NCBI RefSeq assembly: GCF_000770585.1
Contig: NZ_JNCF01000005.1
Span: 1-64,000, forward strand
DNA from: Legionella norrlandica
GTDB lineage: Bacteria > Pseudomonadota > Gammaproteobacteria > Legionellales > Legionellaceae
Direction of reading: 5' to 3'
Length of the DNA: 64,000 nt
The notes under the pieces were generated by a model. It was not told the origin of the DNA, searched no databases, and worked only from the letters and a program-made list of their open reading frames with translations. Numbering within the stretch: the first letter of the stretch is position 1; each line of letters opens with the position of its first letter. Positions 28,506 to 37,817 of this stretch are shown here, piece after piece. The translations under genes were made by a program, and so were the position numbers.

Positions 28506-29375
28506 ATGATGGATTTTGTGATTAATGGTGATGAGTTAGAGGCAATGTGTGGGTTACCCCATATCCAGCAACTGACTTATTTAAGAGGGATACGACCTTA
28601 TATGGACGTTAAAACCGGAATAGTGGGAATCAAAAGGCGCATCAGTCATCAGTCGATTTCTGAACAGCTTTATGTTGAACCACATCAAGGCATAAAAAGC
28701 CAGGGTTTTTCGCGTGATCAGGTTCGGCGTGCTGTTTCAGGATTAGTTCGTGCAGGTTTAATCGAAGTGCAATCCGAAGGGATGCATTTGATTTTAAAAT
28801 GCCTTTTGGCTTCACCGCATTATTCTGTCCAAAATAAAGCCGCCATAAATCCGCCACAGAAAGCCACCATAAAGCCGCGCGGGGAAATCCTTGAGAATAT
28901 GGGGTTATCCGAGGTTGAGGCACTAAAAGCCGACACAGTGGAATGCCCAAAAGCCGCCATACCTCATAAAGATAATTATTATATTTATTTATTATCGCAA
29001 TTCGAAAAATTCTGGTCGCTTTATCCTGAGAAAAAATCAAAGAACAATGCACAAGCCGTATTTGAAGAGCTTAAGCCCAATGATGAGCTGTGCCACACCA
29101 TCATCAACGCATTGAACGCGCAAATAAGTCATCGTGAAACCATGAAGCTACAAGGCACATGGGTGCCACCTTGGAAATACCCAGCGAATTGGCTTGCTCA
29201 ACGTTGCTGGGAGGATGAATTACCTACGGATGCATTACAGGAGAAACACCATGCAGAACATACAAAAAATACTCGTAAACGTCACGCCACAGAAGACCTG
29301 TTCTGCCCACCCTGTGATGTCGAAGACCGAGAGCACAACAATGTCATCCAGCTCCAAAGATACCTTCAAAGCTGA
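28506..29375 (+). CDS. lvrA: LvrA, first gene of the lvr/lvh locus
   Basis: 289 residues starting ATG-ATG at 28506/28509 after TAGGGATATTACCC. The N-terminal half resembles a replication-initiator or winged-helix fold (RRISHQSISEQL, FSRDQVRRAVSGLVRAGLIEV). The C-terminal half has FWSLYPEKKSKNNAQAVFEEL and a WVPPWKYPANWLAQRCWE segment like phage or plasmid replication adaptors. LvrA is defined by position in the Legionella lvh region; its biochemical role is not established. DNA binding is inferred from the fold. Confidence 0.85.
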   Translation: MMDFVINGDELEAMCGLPHIQQLTYLRGIRPYMDVKTGIVGIKRRISHQSISEQLYVEPHQGIKSQGFSRDQVRRAVSGLVRAGLIEVQSEGMHLILKCLLASPHYSVQNKAAINPPQKATIKPRGEILENMGLSEVEALKADTVECPKAAIPHKDNYYIYLLSQFEKFWSLYPEKKSKNNAQAVFEELKPNDELCHTIINALNAQISHRETMKLQGTWVPPWKYPANWLAQRCWEDELPTDALQEKHHAEHTKNTRKRHATEDLFCPPCDVEDREHNNVIQLQRYLQS

Positions 29376-29703
29376 GAGACGTATTGATTTGCTGTTCTCC
29401 AAGTTTGCAGCCTTTTATGGCCATGTTTGGAGAAGTCAGTTTAAGGATGAAGTGTTTTTGAAATTTGCCAAAAAAGAATGGCAAGAAGCATTAGCGGATT
29501 TTACCGATGTGGTACTGACCAAGGCGATTTTAAATTGCCGTGAGTTTTATGAGTTACCGCCTACGCTGCCGCAAATGTTGTATTGCTGCAGACAAATTAG
29601 GAAACAAGAGTCTTTTTATGTGGTTAAGGATGTGTATGAACCTGCAAACAAAGCTGTTGTGAGTTCCTGTTTGCAGAAGTGCAAGGAACTTTTAGCAAAA
29701 TAA
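29251..29703 (+). CDS. lvrB: LvrB
   Basis: 150 residues from ATG 29251, chosen because GGAG lies 7 nt upstream; the first 125 bp overlap the end of lvrA in another frame. The sequence is soluble, with KFAAFYGHVWRSQF, KEWQEALADF and PPTLPQMLYCCRQIRK. This is reminiscent of replication-accessory proteins such as phage P/DnaC-loader N-termini, matching LvrA's C-terminal style. Function unknown; named by locus position. Confidence 0.8.
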   Translation: MQNIQKILVNVTPQKTCSAHPVMSKTESTTMSSSSKDTFKAERRIDLLFSKFAAFYGHVWRSQFKDEVFLKFAKKEWQEALADFTDVVLTKAILNCREFYELPPTLPQMLYCCRQIRKQESFYVVKDVYEPANKAVVSSCLQKCKELLAK

Positions 29704-29715
29704 CCGGAGAACACC

Positions 29716-29919
29716 ATGTTGGTTTTAACACGAAAAGCAGGACAACAGATTTTAATTGGTAAGGGCTTAATTCAAATGAAAGTGCTCAAGGTCGATGATG
29801 ACATCATCAGCATTGGCATTAAAGCACCCCAGCATATTGATATTGACCGCGAAGAGATTTATTTGAAAAAACTCCAACAGGAGCAGGCTGAATCTTCCAT
29901 GCAAAAGGTGGCGCCATGA
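29716..29919 (+). CDS. lvrC: LvrC, CsrA paralogue of the mobile element
   Basis: 67 residues: MLVLTRKAGQQILIGKGL and IGIKAPQHIDIDREEIY are the CsrA RNA-binding strands; the GxxIxIGI core and the conserved R in DRE are present. CsrA proteins bind GGA-containing leaders and control translation. ICE-borne CsrA paralogues in Legionella are known to act on the element and on host traits such as motility. Ends with ATGA overlap into lvhB2, so it is cotranslated with the pilin gene. Confidence 0.92.
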   Translation: MLVLTRKAGQQILIGKGLIQMKVLKVDDDIISIGIKAPQHIDIDREEIYLKKLQQEQAESSMQKVAP

Positions 29920-30218
29920 GTATATTAAAACGATGGAGCCAATCCCTTGGCAACCTCTATTTAATAGCAGTTTGCACTTTGCTGCCAACGCTGTCACATG
30001 CCCAATCAATAGAAAGCATCATCAACAGAACCATCAATTACCTTCAGGGTGGGCTTGCCAGAACCGTGGGCGTTTTTTGCATCATCATTGCAGGTTACCT
30101 GTGTTTGGCACGTCAAAAATTTCCTAAAGAATATTTTGTGATGATTCTTGTAGGATGGGGATCATTTTTGGCGGCTCTTCCCTGTATTCAACACTCATTG
30201 GATAGGAGATTCTTGTGA
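29916..30218 (+). CDS. lvhB2: LvhB2, VirB2-type pilin
   Basis: 100 residues. Signal peptide LYLIAVCTLLPTLSHA, likely cut before QSIES. Two hydrophobic helices follow (VGVFCIIIAGYLCLA and FVMILVGWGSFLAALP), as in VirB2 major pilins that build the conjugative pilus. It overlaps lvrC and lvhB3 by 4 bp each. Confidence 0.9.
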   Translation: MSILKRWSQSLGNLYLIAVCTLLPTLSHAQSIESIINRTINYLQGGLARTVGVFCIIIAGYLCLARQKFPKEYFVMILVGWGSFLAALPCIQHSLDRRFL

Positions 30219-30496
30219 GCGATTTGGAAATAAGCCCCATATTTAATGCGCTAACCCGTCCGGCAATGACGGCTGGGGTGACCTTTGAATACCACATGTT
30301 AAACCTCATTGTCTCGATGTGCGCATTTATTGGGTTCTCTCCACTGTACGGGCTGATTTTTATTCCACTGCATGTTTTTGGATGGCTAGTGTGTCGATAC
30401 GACACCCATTTTTTTACCATCTGCGCAAAGCGTTTCTTATTGCCAGAAGCTCCCAATACATCACTATGGAGGGTTCGCGCTTATGAACCTTTCTAA
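30215..30496 (+). CDS. lvhB3: LvhB3, VirB3-type inner-membrane protein
   Basis: 93 residues, with the VirB3 pattern NALTRPAMTAGVTFEYHMLNL and hydrophobic MCAFIGFSPLYGLIFIPLHVFGW. Works with VirB4 in pilus assembly in the inner membrane. Begins in the ATGA/GTGA overlap with lvhB2 (start GTG 30215) and overlaps lvhB4 by 14 bp. Confidence 0.9.
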   Translation: MSDLEISPIFNALTRPAMTAGVTFEYHMLNLIVSMCAFIGFSPLYGLIFIPLHVFGWLVCRYDTHFFTICAKRFLLPEAPNTSLWRVRAYEPF

Positions 30497-32962
30497 GACA
30501 TTGAAGCACGTTTATCAGGAAGCAAAAGTGTCTGATTTGTTTCCCGTAACGCATCTTAATAGCCCCAGCATTTTTGAATCGCAATCAGGCTTGGTGGGAT
30601 CGGTGATTAAGGTGGATGGTGCGGCTTTTGAAATCGAAGAAGCCGATACCCTAAATCACCAACGCTTCTTGCTCCATCAGGCATTAGTGAGTTTGGATTC
30701 GCGTTTCATTATTTATGTGACCACACACCGACAAAAAATATCATGCCCTTTGATTGGGGAATTTAAGCAAGGGTTTGCCAAAGATCTGGATGAGCGTTAC
30801 CAACAACGCTTTAAAGATAAAAACCTGTATAAAAATACCCTGTATATTACCGTTGTGCTTAAAGGAGATGACACGAGCAAAACAGGCTCTTGGTTGCAGT
30901 GGGCAAAAAGCCTCTCGATTAAGGGCAATAGTGAGTTGTCCGAACACCATAGGGAACAAAACATCCAAACCTTAAATCGTGTAGTTGAGCAATTGCAAAC
31001 GAACCTAACCCCTTTTGGGGCAACGATACTTGGCAAGCAGGATGAGGCATTAGGTTTTAGCGAACTGCTTCAGTTCCTTGGGTTGGTCGTGAATGCAGGC
31101 CAAACAACGTCATTTAAACACCCTGTGTACAGCCCTCCAATAGCCAACTCGATTCCTCATACATTCAAACAAGAAACCAAATACCCTGAAGGGCACCTCG
31201 GCCAATATTTAAGTAGTTGTCAGCTTTTATTTGGGGAGTGCATCCAGTTTCAGGGCAATACTCAAAAGGATTGCGTGTTTGGTGCGATGCTGTCACTCAA
31301 AAAATATCCCACCAACACTGCCAGCATCCTCTTGGATTCGATGTTATCGCTGGATTGTGAATTTATTGCTACACACACTTTTGCCCCCATTGGTCGTGAC
31401 AGTGCCTTGGATATGATTTCTAAAAAACGCTCCAAGCTCTTAAGTGCGGAGGACAAGGCATTAAGCCAAACCACTGCATTAAGCGATTTGGAAGACGGTG
31501 TTGCCAGTGAAACCCTGTTGCTGGGCACACATCATCACACGGTGATGTTATTGGCTCCAAACAAATCACTATTGGATGCAGCCATATTGGAAGCCACCAA
31601 ACGCTATGGCTCTGCTGGAATTGTTGTGGTGAAAGAAACCCTGGGACAAGAGCCAGCCTTCTGGAGCCAATTACCATGCAACCAGCATTTTATAACGCGA
31701 GCATCCCTGATTACCTCTCAAAACTTTGTGGACTTTTGCCCATTACATAACACCCAAACGGGCTTTTCCAATGAGAACTTTTTAGGTGGCGCGGTTACGC
31801 TTCTGGAAACCCCATCAAAAACACCAGTCTATTTTAACTACCATGCACGAGGCTCTAAAACCAACCCCTCCAAAGGACATGCTGCCATTTTCGGAGGAAA
31901 TAACGCAGGAAAAACCACACTGGTGAATTTCCTTGATGCACAAATGGGGCGTTTTGGTGGAAGAAGTTTTTTCATTGATAGGGATGAGTCCTCCAAAATT
32001 TACATTTTAGCTTCCGGTAACAGCTCTTACATCAAAATAGAGCCATCAAACCCAATAGCCATGAATCCTTTGCAACTTCCAGACACATCAGAAAATCGCT
32101 CCTTTCTTAAATCATGGTTTGCAACCTTGGTGCAAGAAGAAAGCGAACGTGTTATCCCAAGCCACATTGCTGAAATCATCAATGATTGTATCGATTACAG
32201 CTTTGAGCAACTTGCACCGGAGTTCAGAACGCTAAGTCACTTGAGCCAATTTCTACCTGTTGATTTTCCACGTTGGCCACATTTAAAAAGATGGTTAAAA
32301 CGTAATGATTCCAGAATTGATGGCGAATTTCATTGGTTGTTTGACAACCAGCACGATGCCTTAAATCTTGATTTTGACAAGGTGGGCTTTGATGTGACAT
32401 ACCTGATGGATCAAGTACAAAGCGTCATCGCAACACCAGTTTATTTGTATTTGCTGCATCGTATGCGCCAATGCCTCGATGGTCGGTTAACCTCTTTTAT
32501 TATCGCCGAAGCATGGCAGCTCTTTGCCTCACCTTTTTGGGAAAAAGCACTTCGGGAATGGCTGCCTACGATTCGAAAGAAAAACGGGCATTTTATTTTT
32601 GATACCAATCCCCAAAAACGATTACTGATTCCCCTATTAAACACATTGTTCTGGATAACCTGGCCACCTTGATTGCCTTTCCTAATCCGCTCGCAGACAG
32701 GGAAACCTACATGGAGCATTTAAAGCTGCGTGAGGCACAATTTGAGGCGATTAAAGAAAACACACCCGAATCACGCATTTTTCTTTATAAACAAGACCAC
32801 GACGCCTTTTTATGCAAACTGGATTTAAGCGGTTTAAGCCAATACATCAGGGTACTTTCTGCCAATACTAAATCGGTTAAATTGCTGGATGACATCATGC
32901 AAGAGGTCGGTCATGACCCAGAACTTTGGCTTCCTGTCTTTTATGAAAGGAGCAAAAAATGA
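30483..32962 (+). CDS. lvhB4: LvhB4, VirB4-type ATPase; one single-base deletion as sequenced
   Basis: Energises pilus biogenesis and substrate transfer at the inner membrane. Walker A is IFGGNNAGKTTLVNF (about residues 470-480); FIIAEAWQLFASPFW covers the Walker B/motif C region. The frame breaks at CC in GATACCAATCC (about 32605); one more C restores DTQSPKTITDSPIKHIVLDN and gives 826 residues, normal for VirB4. The last 90 or so residues then read through to TGA 32962 with a 4-bp overlap into lvhB5. Loss of VirB4 would disable the system, but the break looks like a base-calling error. Confidence 0.92.
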
Positions 32963-33669
32963 AAAGAGCAGCCTGTTTCTTAATTGCAGCAATGGGTATC
33001 AGCAGCGCCAGTCATGCGGATATTTTAGGGGTCGAAGATGCGCAGTTGATTGTATTAGCGATGAAACAATTAGGTGAGCTCAAAGAGCAATACCGAGTTT
33101 TATCCGATACCTACCAAACAGCGAAAAACCAACTTGATAACCTGAATCAACTTAAATCCATGAACTCTGGACATTATGGATTTGGAGATTTTAATAATAG
33201 TCTCGATTCATTACAAAGCTGGCAATCCCCTGTAAGCACTTGGCAGGATGCATTGCAAAACCTCTCTGGTGGCAATCAACAACGATATCAAGCACTCATG
33301 GAGGCTTACGAAAAGAACCATCCCGCACTGGATGAAAACAGTTATGCGCGTTTCACTACTCCTGCCAATGCCGCTCGCTTTAAAGAAGATAAGGCCGTCA
33401 ATCGTGCGGTGATGGTGCAAACCACCGAAAGCTATAACGAAATCAACAAGCATATGGAGGCGCTTCATAAGCTCTCGCAACAAATTGAAAAAACACCCAA
33501 CACCAAGGGAGCTATTGATTTAAATTCCCGCCTCATTACCGAAATCGGGTTTATTCAATTAATGAGCTTAAGACTTCAGGCGTTAATCAGCCAGCAAGCA
33601 GCACAGGAAAATTTATCTGCGCTCCAAGACAGAGCTGAAATGGCAAAGTTCAATCGATTACCCAAGTGA
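32959..33669 (+). CDS. lvhB5: LvhB5, VirB5-type minor pilin
   Basis: 236 residues. Signal peptide MKRAACFLIAAMGISSASHA. The mature part is a helical bundle (MKQLGELKEQYRVLSDTYQTAK) with LxSWQSPVSTW and a C-terminal helix, as in VirB5 pilus-tip adhesins. It overlaps lvhB4 by 4 bp and precedes lvhB7. Confidence 0.88.
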   Translation: MKRAACFLIAAMGISSASHADILGVEDAQLIVLAMKQLGELKEQYRVLSDTYQTAKNQLDNLNQLKSMNSGHYGFGDFNNSLDSLQSWQSPVSTWQDALQNLSGGNQQRYQALMEAYEKNHPALDENSYARFTTPANAARFKEDKAVNRAVMVQTTESYNEINKHMEALHKLSQQIEKTPNTKGAIDLNSRLITEIGFIQLMSLRLQALISQQAAQENLSALQDRAEMAKFNRLPK

Positions 33670-33683
33670 CAAGGAGTAACCAC

Positions 33684-33830
33684 ATGAAATGGCTTTTGAG
33701 TGTATTGATGATTGCATTACTGAGCGGCTGTTCAAAGCTCCCTGATTTGGATTCTCCCTGCCATCACTTTGGGCAGTATTGCCCTCAGTATCCCATTAAC
33801 GATGAACCCATTATGGAACTCACAAAATGA
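33684..33830 (+). CDS. lvhB7: LvhB7, small VirB7-type lipoprotein (48 aa)
   Basis: MKWLLSVLMIALLSGCSKLPD carries a lipobox (LLSGC). The 27 residues after the lipidated Cys contain two more Cys, possibly for disulfide pairing with LvhB9 as VirB7-VirB9 do. AAGGAG lies upstream of ATG 33684, and TGA overlaps the lvrD ATG. Identified from the lipobox, size and position. Confidence 0.85.
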   Translation: MKWLLSVLMIALLSGCSKLPDLDSPCHHFGQYCPQYPINDEPIMELTK

Positions 33831-34222
33831 ACACACTCATAAAAGGTCTAATGGTTGGTGTAATGGCTGTAACAATTAGCGCGTGTCATCACGAAAACCC
33901 GTTAAAAACACAACCTGCCAAGGCCAGTGTTACGTTTTTGATTAACGCCTCGGCCAATGCTGAAAAGCGATTGGAGTTTGCTATTCACAAGGATGCTTAT
34001 GGCTTTGCCTATCTGGAATGTATGGAAGGCAAGCAAAGTCCAGAAATCCATTGTGATGCGCTGTATCAAGGCATGATTACTTTTGCCAAAGAGGGGCATT
34101 ATGTGGGCTTCCAAAGGATAACGCAGGCTGATTTAACCGAGCAAAAAGTGTTTGAATCACTGGCTGATGAATATGCCGAAACAGCAGCCACCAGCTTTCC
34201 TCATTTTGTTTCGGGAAGTTAA
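33827..34222 (+). CDS. lvrD: LvrD, predicted lipoprotein
   Basis: 131 residues. MNTLIKGLMVGVMAVTISAC is a lipoprotein signal with lipobox TISAC. The mature protein is small and acidic, with paired Cys (LECMEG, IHCDALYQG). Family unknown to me; named by place between lvhB7 and lvhB6. Its position suggests an accessory part of the outer-membrane core or an entry-exclusion protein, as small lipoproteins next to virB6 often are. That is a guess. Confidence 0.8.
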   Translation: MNTLIKGLMVGVMAVTISACHHENPLKTQPAKASVTFLINASANAEKRLEFAIHKDAYGFAYLECMEGKQSPEIHCDALYQGMITFAKEGHYVGFQRITQADLTEQKVFESLADEYAETAATSFPHFVSGS

Positions 34223-34225
34223 ATC

Positions 34226-35266
34226 ATGAATACACTACAGTTTGACAATTTCATCATACAGCTTGCAGGTGAAGTCGATAAGCTTACCAATCATTTTGTT
34301 TTTGATGGCTATACGGCTCTTGCAACACTGCTTAAAGCCCCTTTGGGAGCAATGATTATTCTTTACATCATTTTGAAAGGCTATGGAATTGCTTTGGGTG
34401 TTATCGAACGACCTCAGCATGAATTGTTTCGATTCAGTATGCGGGCGGGACTTATTTACATGATGGCCATGAATTGGGATCTGTTTTCATCCTACATGCG
34501 CGATCTGTTTGTATCGGGTAGTGAGTCCATTGCCACCCGATTAATGCAGGCGGTTCACAAATACCCATCAGGCGGTTCAATCAATCAGGGGTTACAAAAC
34601 GTATTGAATGAAATTCTCAATCTGGGTTCGGACTTATTTGATGCGGGATCGCTCAGAAAACTCACGCCCTATTTTGCGGGCATGATGGTGTTTTTATCGG
34701 GAAGCGTCACGATAGGTCTTGCCTTTATTGAAATCGTCATCGCCAAGTTGATGTTGGCTGTGACCTTGTGCACGGCGCCCTTGTTCATTCTGTTTACGCT
34801 TTTTGACCAAACCAAATCCTTTTTTGACCGATGGCTTGGGGTGCTGGCCGGATTTGCCTTTGTGCTTATTTTTGTGTCCAGCGTGGTGGGGCTTTGCATT
34901 CACTTATTGCATTGGGTGACTTATGCCTTTTTAGGCAATACGGATGAACTAACTGCAGCCATTTGGGTACCAATTTTTATCGTGGCCTGTTTATGTGTCA
35001 TGGGCATCACACAAGTTGTTGCTATTGGAAAAAGTATTGGTGGTTCGGTGTGCACTTCGGCTGGCTCTGCCATGGTGGGAGGCTTTATTGGCGGAGGCTT
35101 AGGGGCATGGGGATTTTCCAAGTCCTCCGTTCAAAAGCCAATAAATACTCTGCGCCAAGGATTAGGCAACGCATCGCGCCTGATGGAAAAGGGCAAACAA
35201 CTGGGGGAAGCCAGCCACCATGTATTCAAGCAACTGCATAAAAACCTGCGAAAAGGAGCATCATGA
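34226..35266 (+). CDS. lvhB6: LvhB6, VirB6-type polytopic channel protein
   Basis: 346 residues with several membrane spans: LLKAPLGAMIILYIILKGYG, YFAGMMVFLSGSVTIGLAFIEI, LMLAVTLCTAPLFILFTLF, VLAGFAFVLIFVSSVVGLCIHLL, PIFIVACLCVMGITQVVAIG. The conserved TLCTAPLFILFTLFDQT and WLG motifs are TrbL/VirB6 hallmarks. A Gly-rich loop and a basic tail end the protein. Forms part of the inner-membrane translocation path. Confidence 0.9.
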   Translation: MNTLQFDNFIIQLAGEVDKLTNHFVFDGYTALATLLKAPLGAMIILYIILKGYGIALGVIERPQHELFRFSMRAGLIYMMAMNWDLFSSYMRDLFVSGSESIATRLMQAVHKYPSGGSINQGLQNVLNEILNLGSDLFDAGSLRKLTPYFAGMMVFLSGSVTIGLAFIEIVIAKLMLAVTLCTAPLFILFTLFDQTKSFFDRWLGVLAGFAFVLIFVSSVVGLCIHLLHWVTYAFLGNTDELTAAIWVPIFIVACLCVMGITQVVAIGKSIGGSVCTSAGSAMVGGFIGGGLGAWGFSKSSVQKPINTLRQGLGNASRLMEKGKQLGEASHHVFKQLHKNLRKGAS

Positions 35267-35979
35267 GTAAAACCAATTTGAACGATTACTTTAAGCGCGC
35301 GCGAAGTTGGGCAGACGACCAGTTTGGCCGAATCGAACAATCCAGAAACCGCTACCAAGCCGCATTTTTCTCAGCCATGGGCTTGAATGTTGTAGCTCTC
35401 ATCGTAATAGGTATGCTCGCGCATTATCAAACCGTAGTGCCGATGCTGGTTCATCATTACGACAATGGGGTGATCACTGTTGAACCGATAGAGAATAAAG
35501 TCACTCCAATCAATCGCGCACAGGTTGAAAGTGACATCGCTCGTTACATTCAATACCGTGAGTCCTATGATGCCTCAAGCTATCGCGCTCAATTTGAAAT
35601 GGTGCACCTGTTATCCAATAGCACAGTTGTCAAAGAATATTTGCAGGAGCAAGATGCTGCAAATACTGCCTCACCCATTCATGCCTTGGGGAATCATATC
35701 AAGCGAGAGGTTCGCATTTACAGCATTAACTTCCTTGATTCCGTCTTGGCGAATGAAAAAGACCTTCATAAAGACCACCACGCATTGGCAGAAGTGGTAT
35801 TCAGTTTGATTGATACCGACAAAACCAGCGGAAAAACCACCTCTACGCATTACAACGCCATGATTTCATGGCGATACACCAATCCCCCGGATTCCCCTGA
35901 AACCCGCTGGAAAAACTGGGATGGATTTGAAGTCACGCGCTACTCAAGGCAAACCCGTTTAATGGAGGCTCAAGCATGA
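35263..35979 (+). CDS. lvhB8: LvhB8, VirB8-type assembly factor
   Basis: 238 residues: cytoplasmic N-terminus, one span (AFFSAMGLNVVALIVIGML, about residues 38-56), then an NTF2-like periplasmic domain with RYIQYRESYD and YNAMISWRY. Nucleates the inner-membrane complex. Overlaps lvhB6 and lvhB9 by 4 bp. Confidence 0.92.
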   Translation: MSKTNLNDYFKRARSWADDQFGRIEQSRNRYQAAFFSAMGLNVVALIVIGMLAHYQTVVPMLVHHYDNGVITVEPIENKVTPINRAQVESDIARYIQYRESYDASSYRAQFEMVHLLSNSTVVKEYLQEQDAANTASPIHALGNHIKREVRIYSINFLDSVLANEKDLHKDHHALAEVVFSLIDTDKTSGKTTSTHYNAMISWRYTNPPDSPETRWKNWDGFEVTRYSRQTRLMEAQA

Positions 35980-36728
35980 AAAAAATACTGTTGAGTGCGG
36001 CAGTCCTGCTCTTGTCATTAGGCACCTATGCCCAAAATAACCCAACGTCCTTACCAACCGACACCCGAATCAAGAAAGTGGTTTATCGGGAAAACGATGT
36101 GATTCCAGTGCACGGCATTCCCTTTACCACCACGCAAATTCAATTTGCGAAGCAAGAGCGGGTTCTTGATATTGAAGGCGGCGACACCACCGCATGGATG
36201 GTGACCTATCATCCACAACTGGAAAATATGATTTTTATAAAACCCACAATGTTTGATTCCAAAACTAATATGACGGTGATTACTAATCAACGCGCCTACT
36301 ATTTTAGCCTGACCAGCGCTAAAAAACTGGAGCAGGAGCCAGGTAAAAAAGCCTATGCCTTGAAATTTGAATACCCCCAACCACAACCCGTTCACACAAA
36401 AAATACGACTCCCAATAAAACGGTGCATCCAAAAGTGGTCAACACCGCTTATCGGTTTAGTGGCAGCCCGCAGCTTGTCCCTCGCCATGTATTTGATGAC
36501 GGGAAGTTCACCTATTTTGAGCTAAGTAGCCAGGGCAGCGTTCCAGCGATTTTTGCGGTGGATGATCAAAGCGGAAAGGAATCAACCGTTAATACAAGGC
36601 GCGAAGGGAAATACATTGTTGTACAGCGTTTAGCTCCGCAATTTACTTTAAGACAAGGTGGCCTTACCGCTTCTGTTTTTAATACACCGGAAATCAATCG
36701 CATCAGAGCCAACAGGAGGCCAAAATGA
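35976..36728 (+). CDS. lvhB9: LvhB9, VirB9-type core complex protein
   Basis: 250 residues. Signal peptide MKKILLSAAVLLLSLGTYA. The N-lobe has TTQIQFAKQERVLDIEGGDTTAWMV and HPQLENMIFIKPTMFDSKTNM; the C-lobe has PRHVFDDGKFTYFELS and VFNTPEIN, the usual VirB9 signatures. Periplasmic core ring component joined to VirB7/VirB10. 4-bp overlaps on both sides. Confidence 0.93.
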   Translation: MKKILLSAAVLLLSLGTYAQNNPTSLPTDTRIKKVVYRENDVIPVHGIPFTTTQIQFAKQERVLDIEGGDTTAWMVTYHPQLENMIFIKPTMFDSKTNMTVITNQRAYYFSLTSAKKLEQEPGKKAYALKFEYPQPQPVHTKNTTPNKTVHPKVVNTAYRFSGSPQLVPRHVFDDGKFTYFELSSQGSVPAIFAVDDQSGKESTVNTRREGKYIVVQRLAPQFTLRQGGLTASVFNTPEINRIRANRRPK

Positions 36729-37816
36729 GTATGGATGATAAAAAGCGAGAGGATACTTTGGGCAATCGAACTCAGGTTGCCAAAAATCCAAAACACACAG
36801 CAATCAAAGACAAGTTATTGCTCGCAGGCGTTGTGGTGATTTGTATTGTCATCGCGATTGGTGGCTTGCTGCCTAAGCGAAAAGCAAACGCCATGAATGA
36901 ACCCGATGAAAAACAAAGTTTAAGCATGGCCTTAAACCAAAATCTGGAGTTGATTGCAGCCCTTAAGGAGAAAAATGCCAAAGCGCAGTCGGGTTATAAA
37001 GGCGGCGACCCAAGGCGTCCCCCCTTACTAAAAACCATGCAAACCCAAACGGTCAGCAAGGAAACTCTAGCCCGAATGAATGCTCCTTCCACCTTTTTTA
37101 ATTCAGGAAGTAACGAGGTGGTAAGTCAAGCAACAGGCGGCGAAGTTCAAGCCAGCAAAACCCTGACAGGCCGTGATGGAAATTCCGAGTTTTTGAATCA
37201 GCAAAATGATATTACATCGGTTTCTGCAAAACGATTACCGCATCCGGCCATGACCGTACCTGCAGGAGAAATGATTCCAGCAACGCTCGAAACCGCCATT
37301 AATTCGGAGTTGGCGGGTATGGTACGAGCAATTACAACACGGGATATCTTTGCCTTGGAAGGCAGTAAATTACTAATCCCCAAAGGCTCCACGCTAGTCG
37401 GACAATTTAATACCGCAATTACCCAAGGCCAAAGCCGAATCTTTGTCGTATGGAATCGTTTGCAGATGACCAATGGCGTGATTGTGACCCTAAATAGTCC
37501 CAGCAGTGACCCAATAGGTCGTTCAGGACAAGCGGCTGATTACATTGACCGCCATTTCTTTGAGCGTTTCGGAACCGGTGCGTTGTTGTCTGTTTTAGGT
37601 GCCTATACAGCAACCGGTGGCGTTAATGGTCAGGATGAGTATAACTCCAGGTCACAATACCGCATGAACATTGCGAGCAGTTTCCAGCAGGCAGCCAATC
37701 AAACGCTCCAGCAAGACATGCAAACACGCCCGACTTTGCAAATCAATCAGGGAGCTGCCATTAATGTCTTTGTAGCCCACGATCTTGATTTCTACCGTGT
37801 GGCTGGGAGGGCATAA
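36725..37816 (+). CDS. lvhB10: LvhB10, VirB10-type core complex protein
   Basis: 363 residues. One span near the N-terminus (LLLAGVVVICIVIAIGGLLP) and a periplasmic linker. The C-terminal beta-barrel domain carries IPATLETAINSELAGMV, LIPKGSTLVGQF and a final NVFVAHDLDFYRV. Spans both membranes and senses ATP energy in homologues. Ends 1 bp before lvhB11. Confidence 0.93.
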   Translation: MSMDDKKREDTLGNRTQVAKNPKHTAIKDKLLLAGVVVICIVIAIGGLLPKRKANAMNEPDEKQSLSMALNQNLELIAALKEKNAKAQSGYKGGDPRRPPLLKTMQTQTVSKETLARMNAPSTFFNSGSNEVVSQATGGEVQASKTLTGRDGNSEFLNQQNDITSVSAKRLPHPAMTVPAGEMIPATLETAINSELAGMVRAITTRDIFALEGSKLLIPKGSTLVGQFNTAITQGQSRIFVVWNRLQMTNGVIVTLNSPSSDPIGRSGQAADYIDRHFFERFGTGALLSVLGAYTATGGVNGQDEYNSRSQYRMNIASSFQQAANQTLQQDMQTRPTLQINQGAAINVFVAHDLDFYRVAGRA

Positions 37817-37817
37817 G

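Noticed and set aside
30124..30456. Minus-strand frame of 110 codons across lvhB2/lvhB3
   Set aside because: Antisense to two well-supported overlapping genes.
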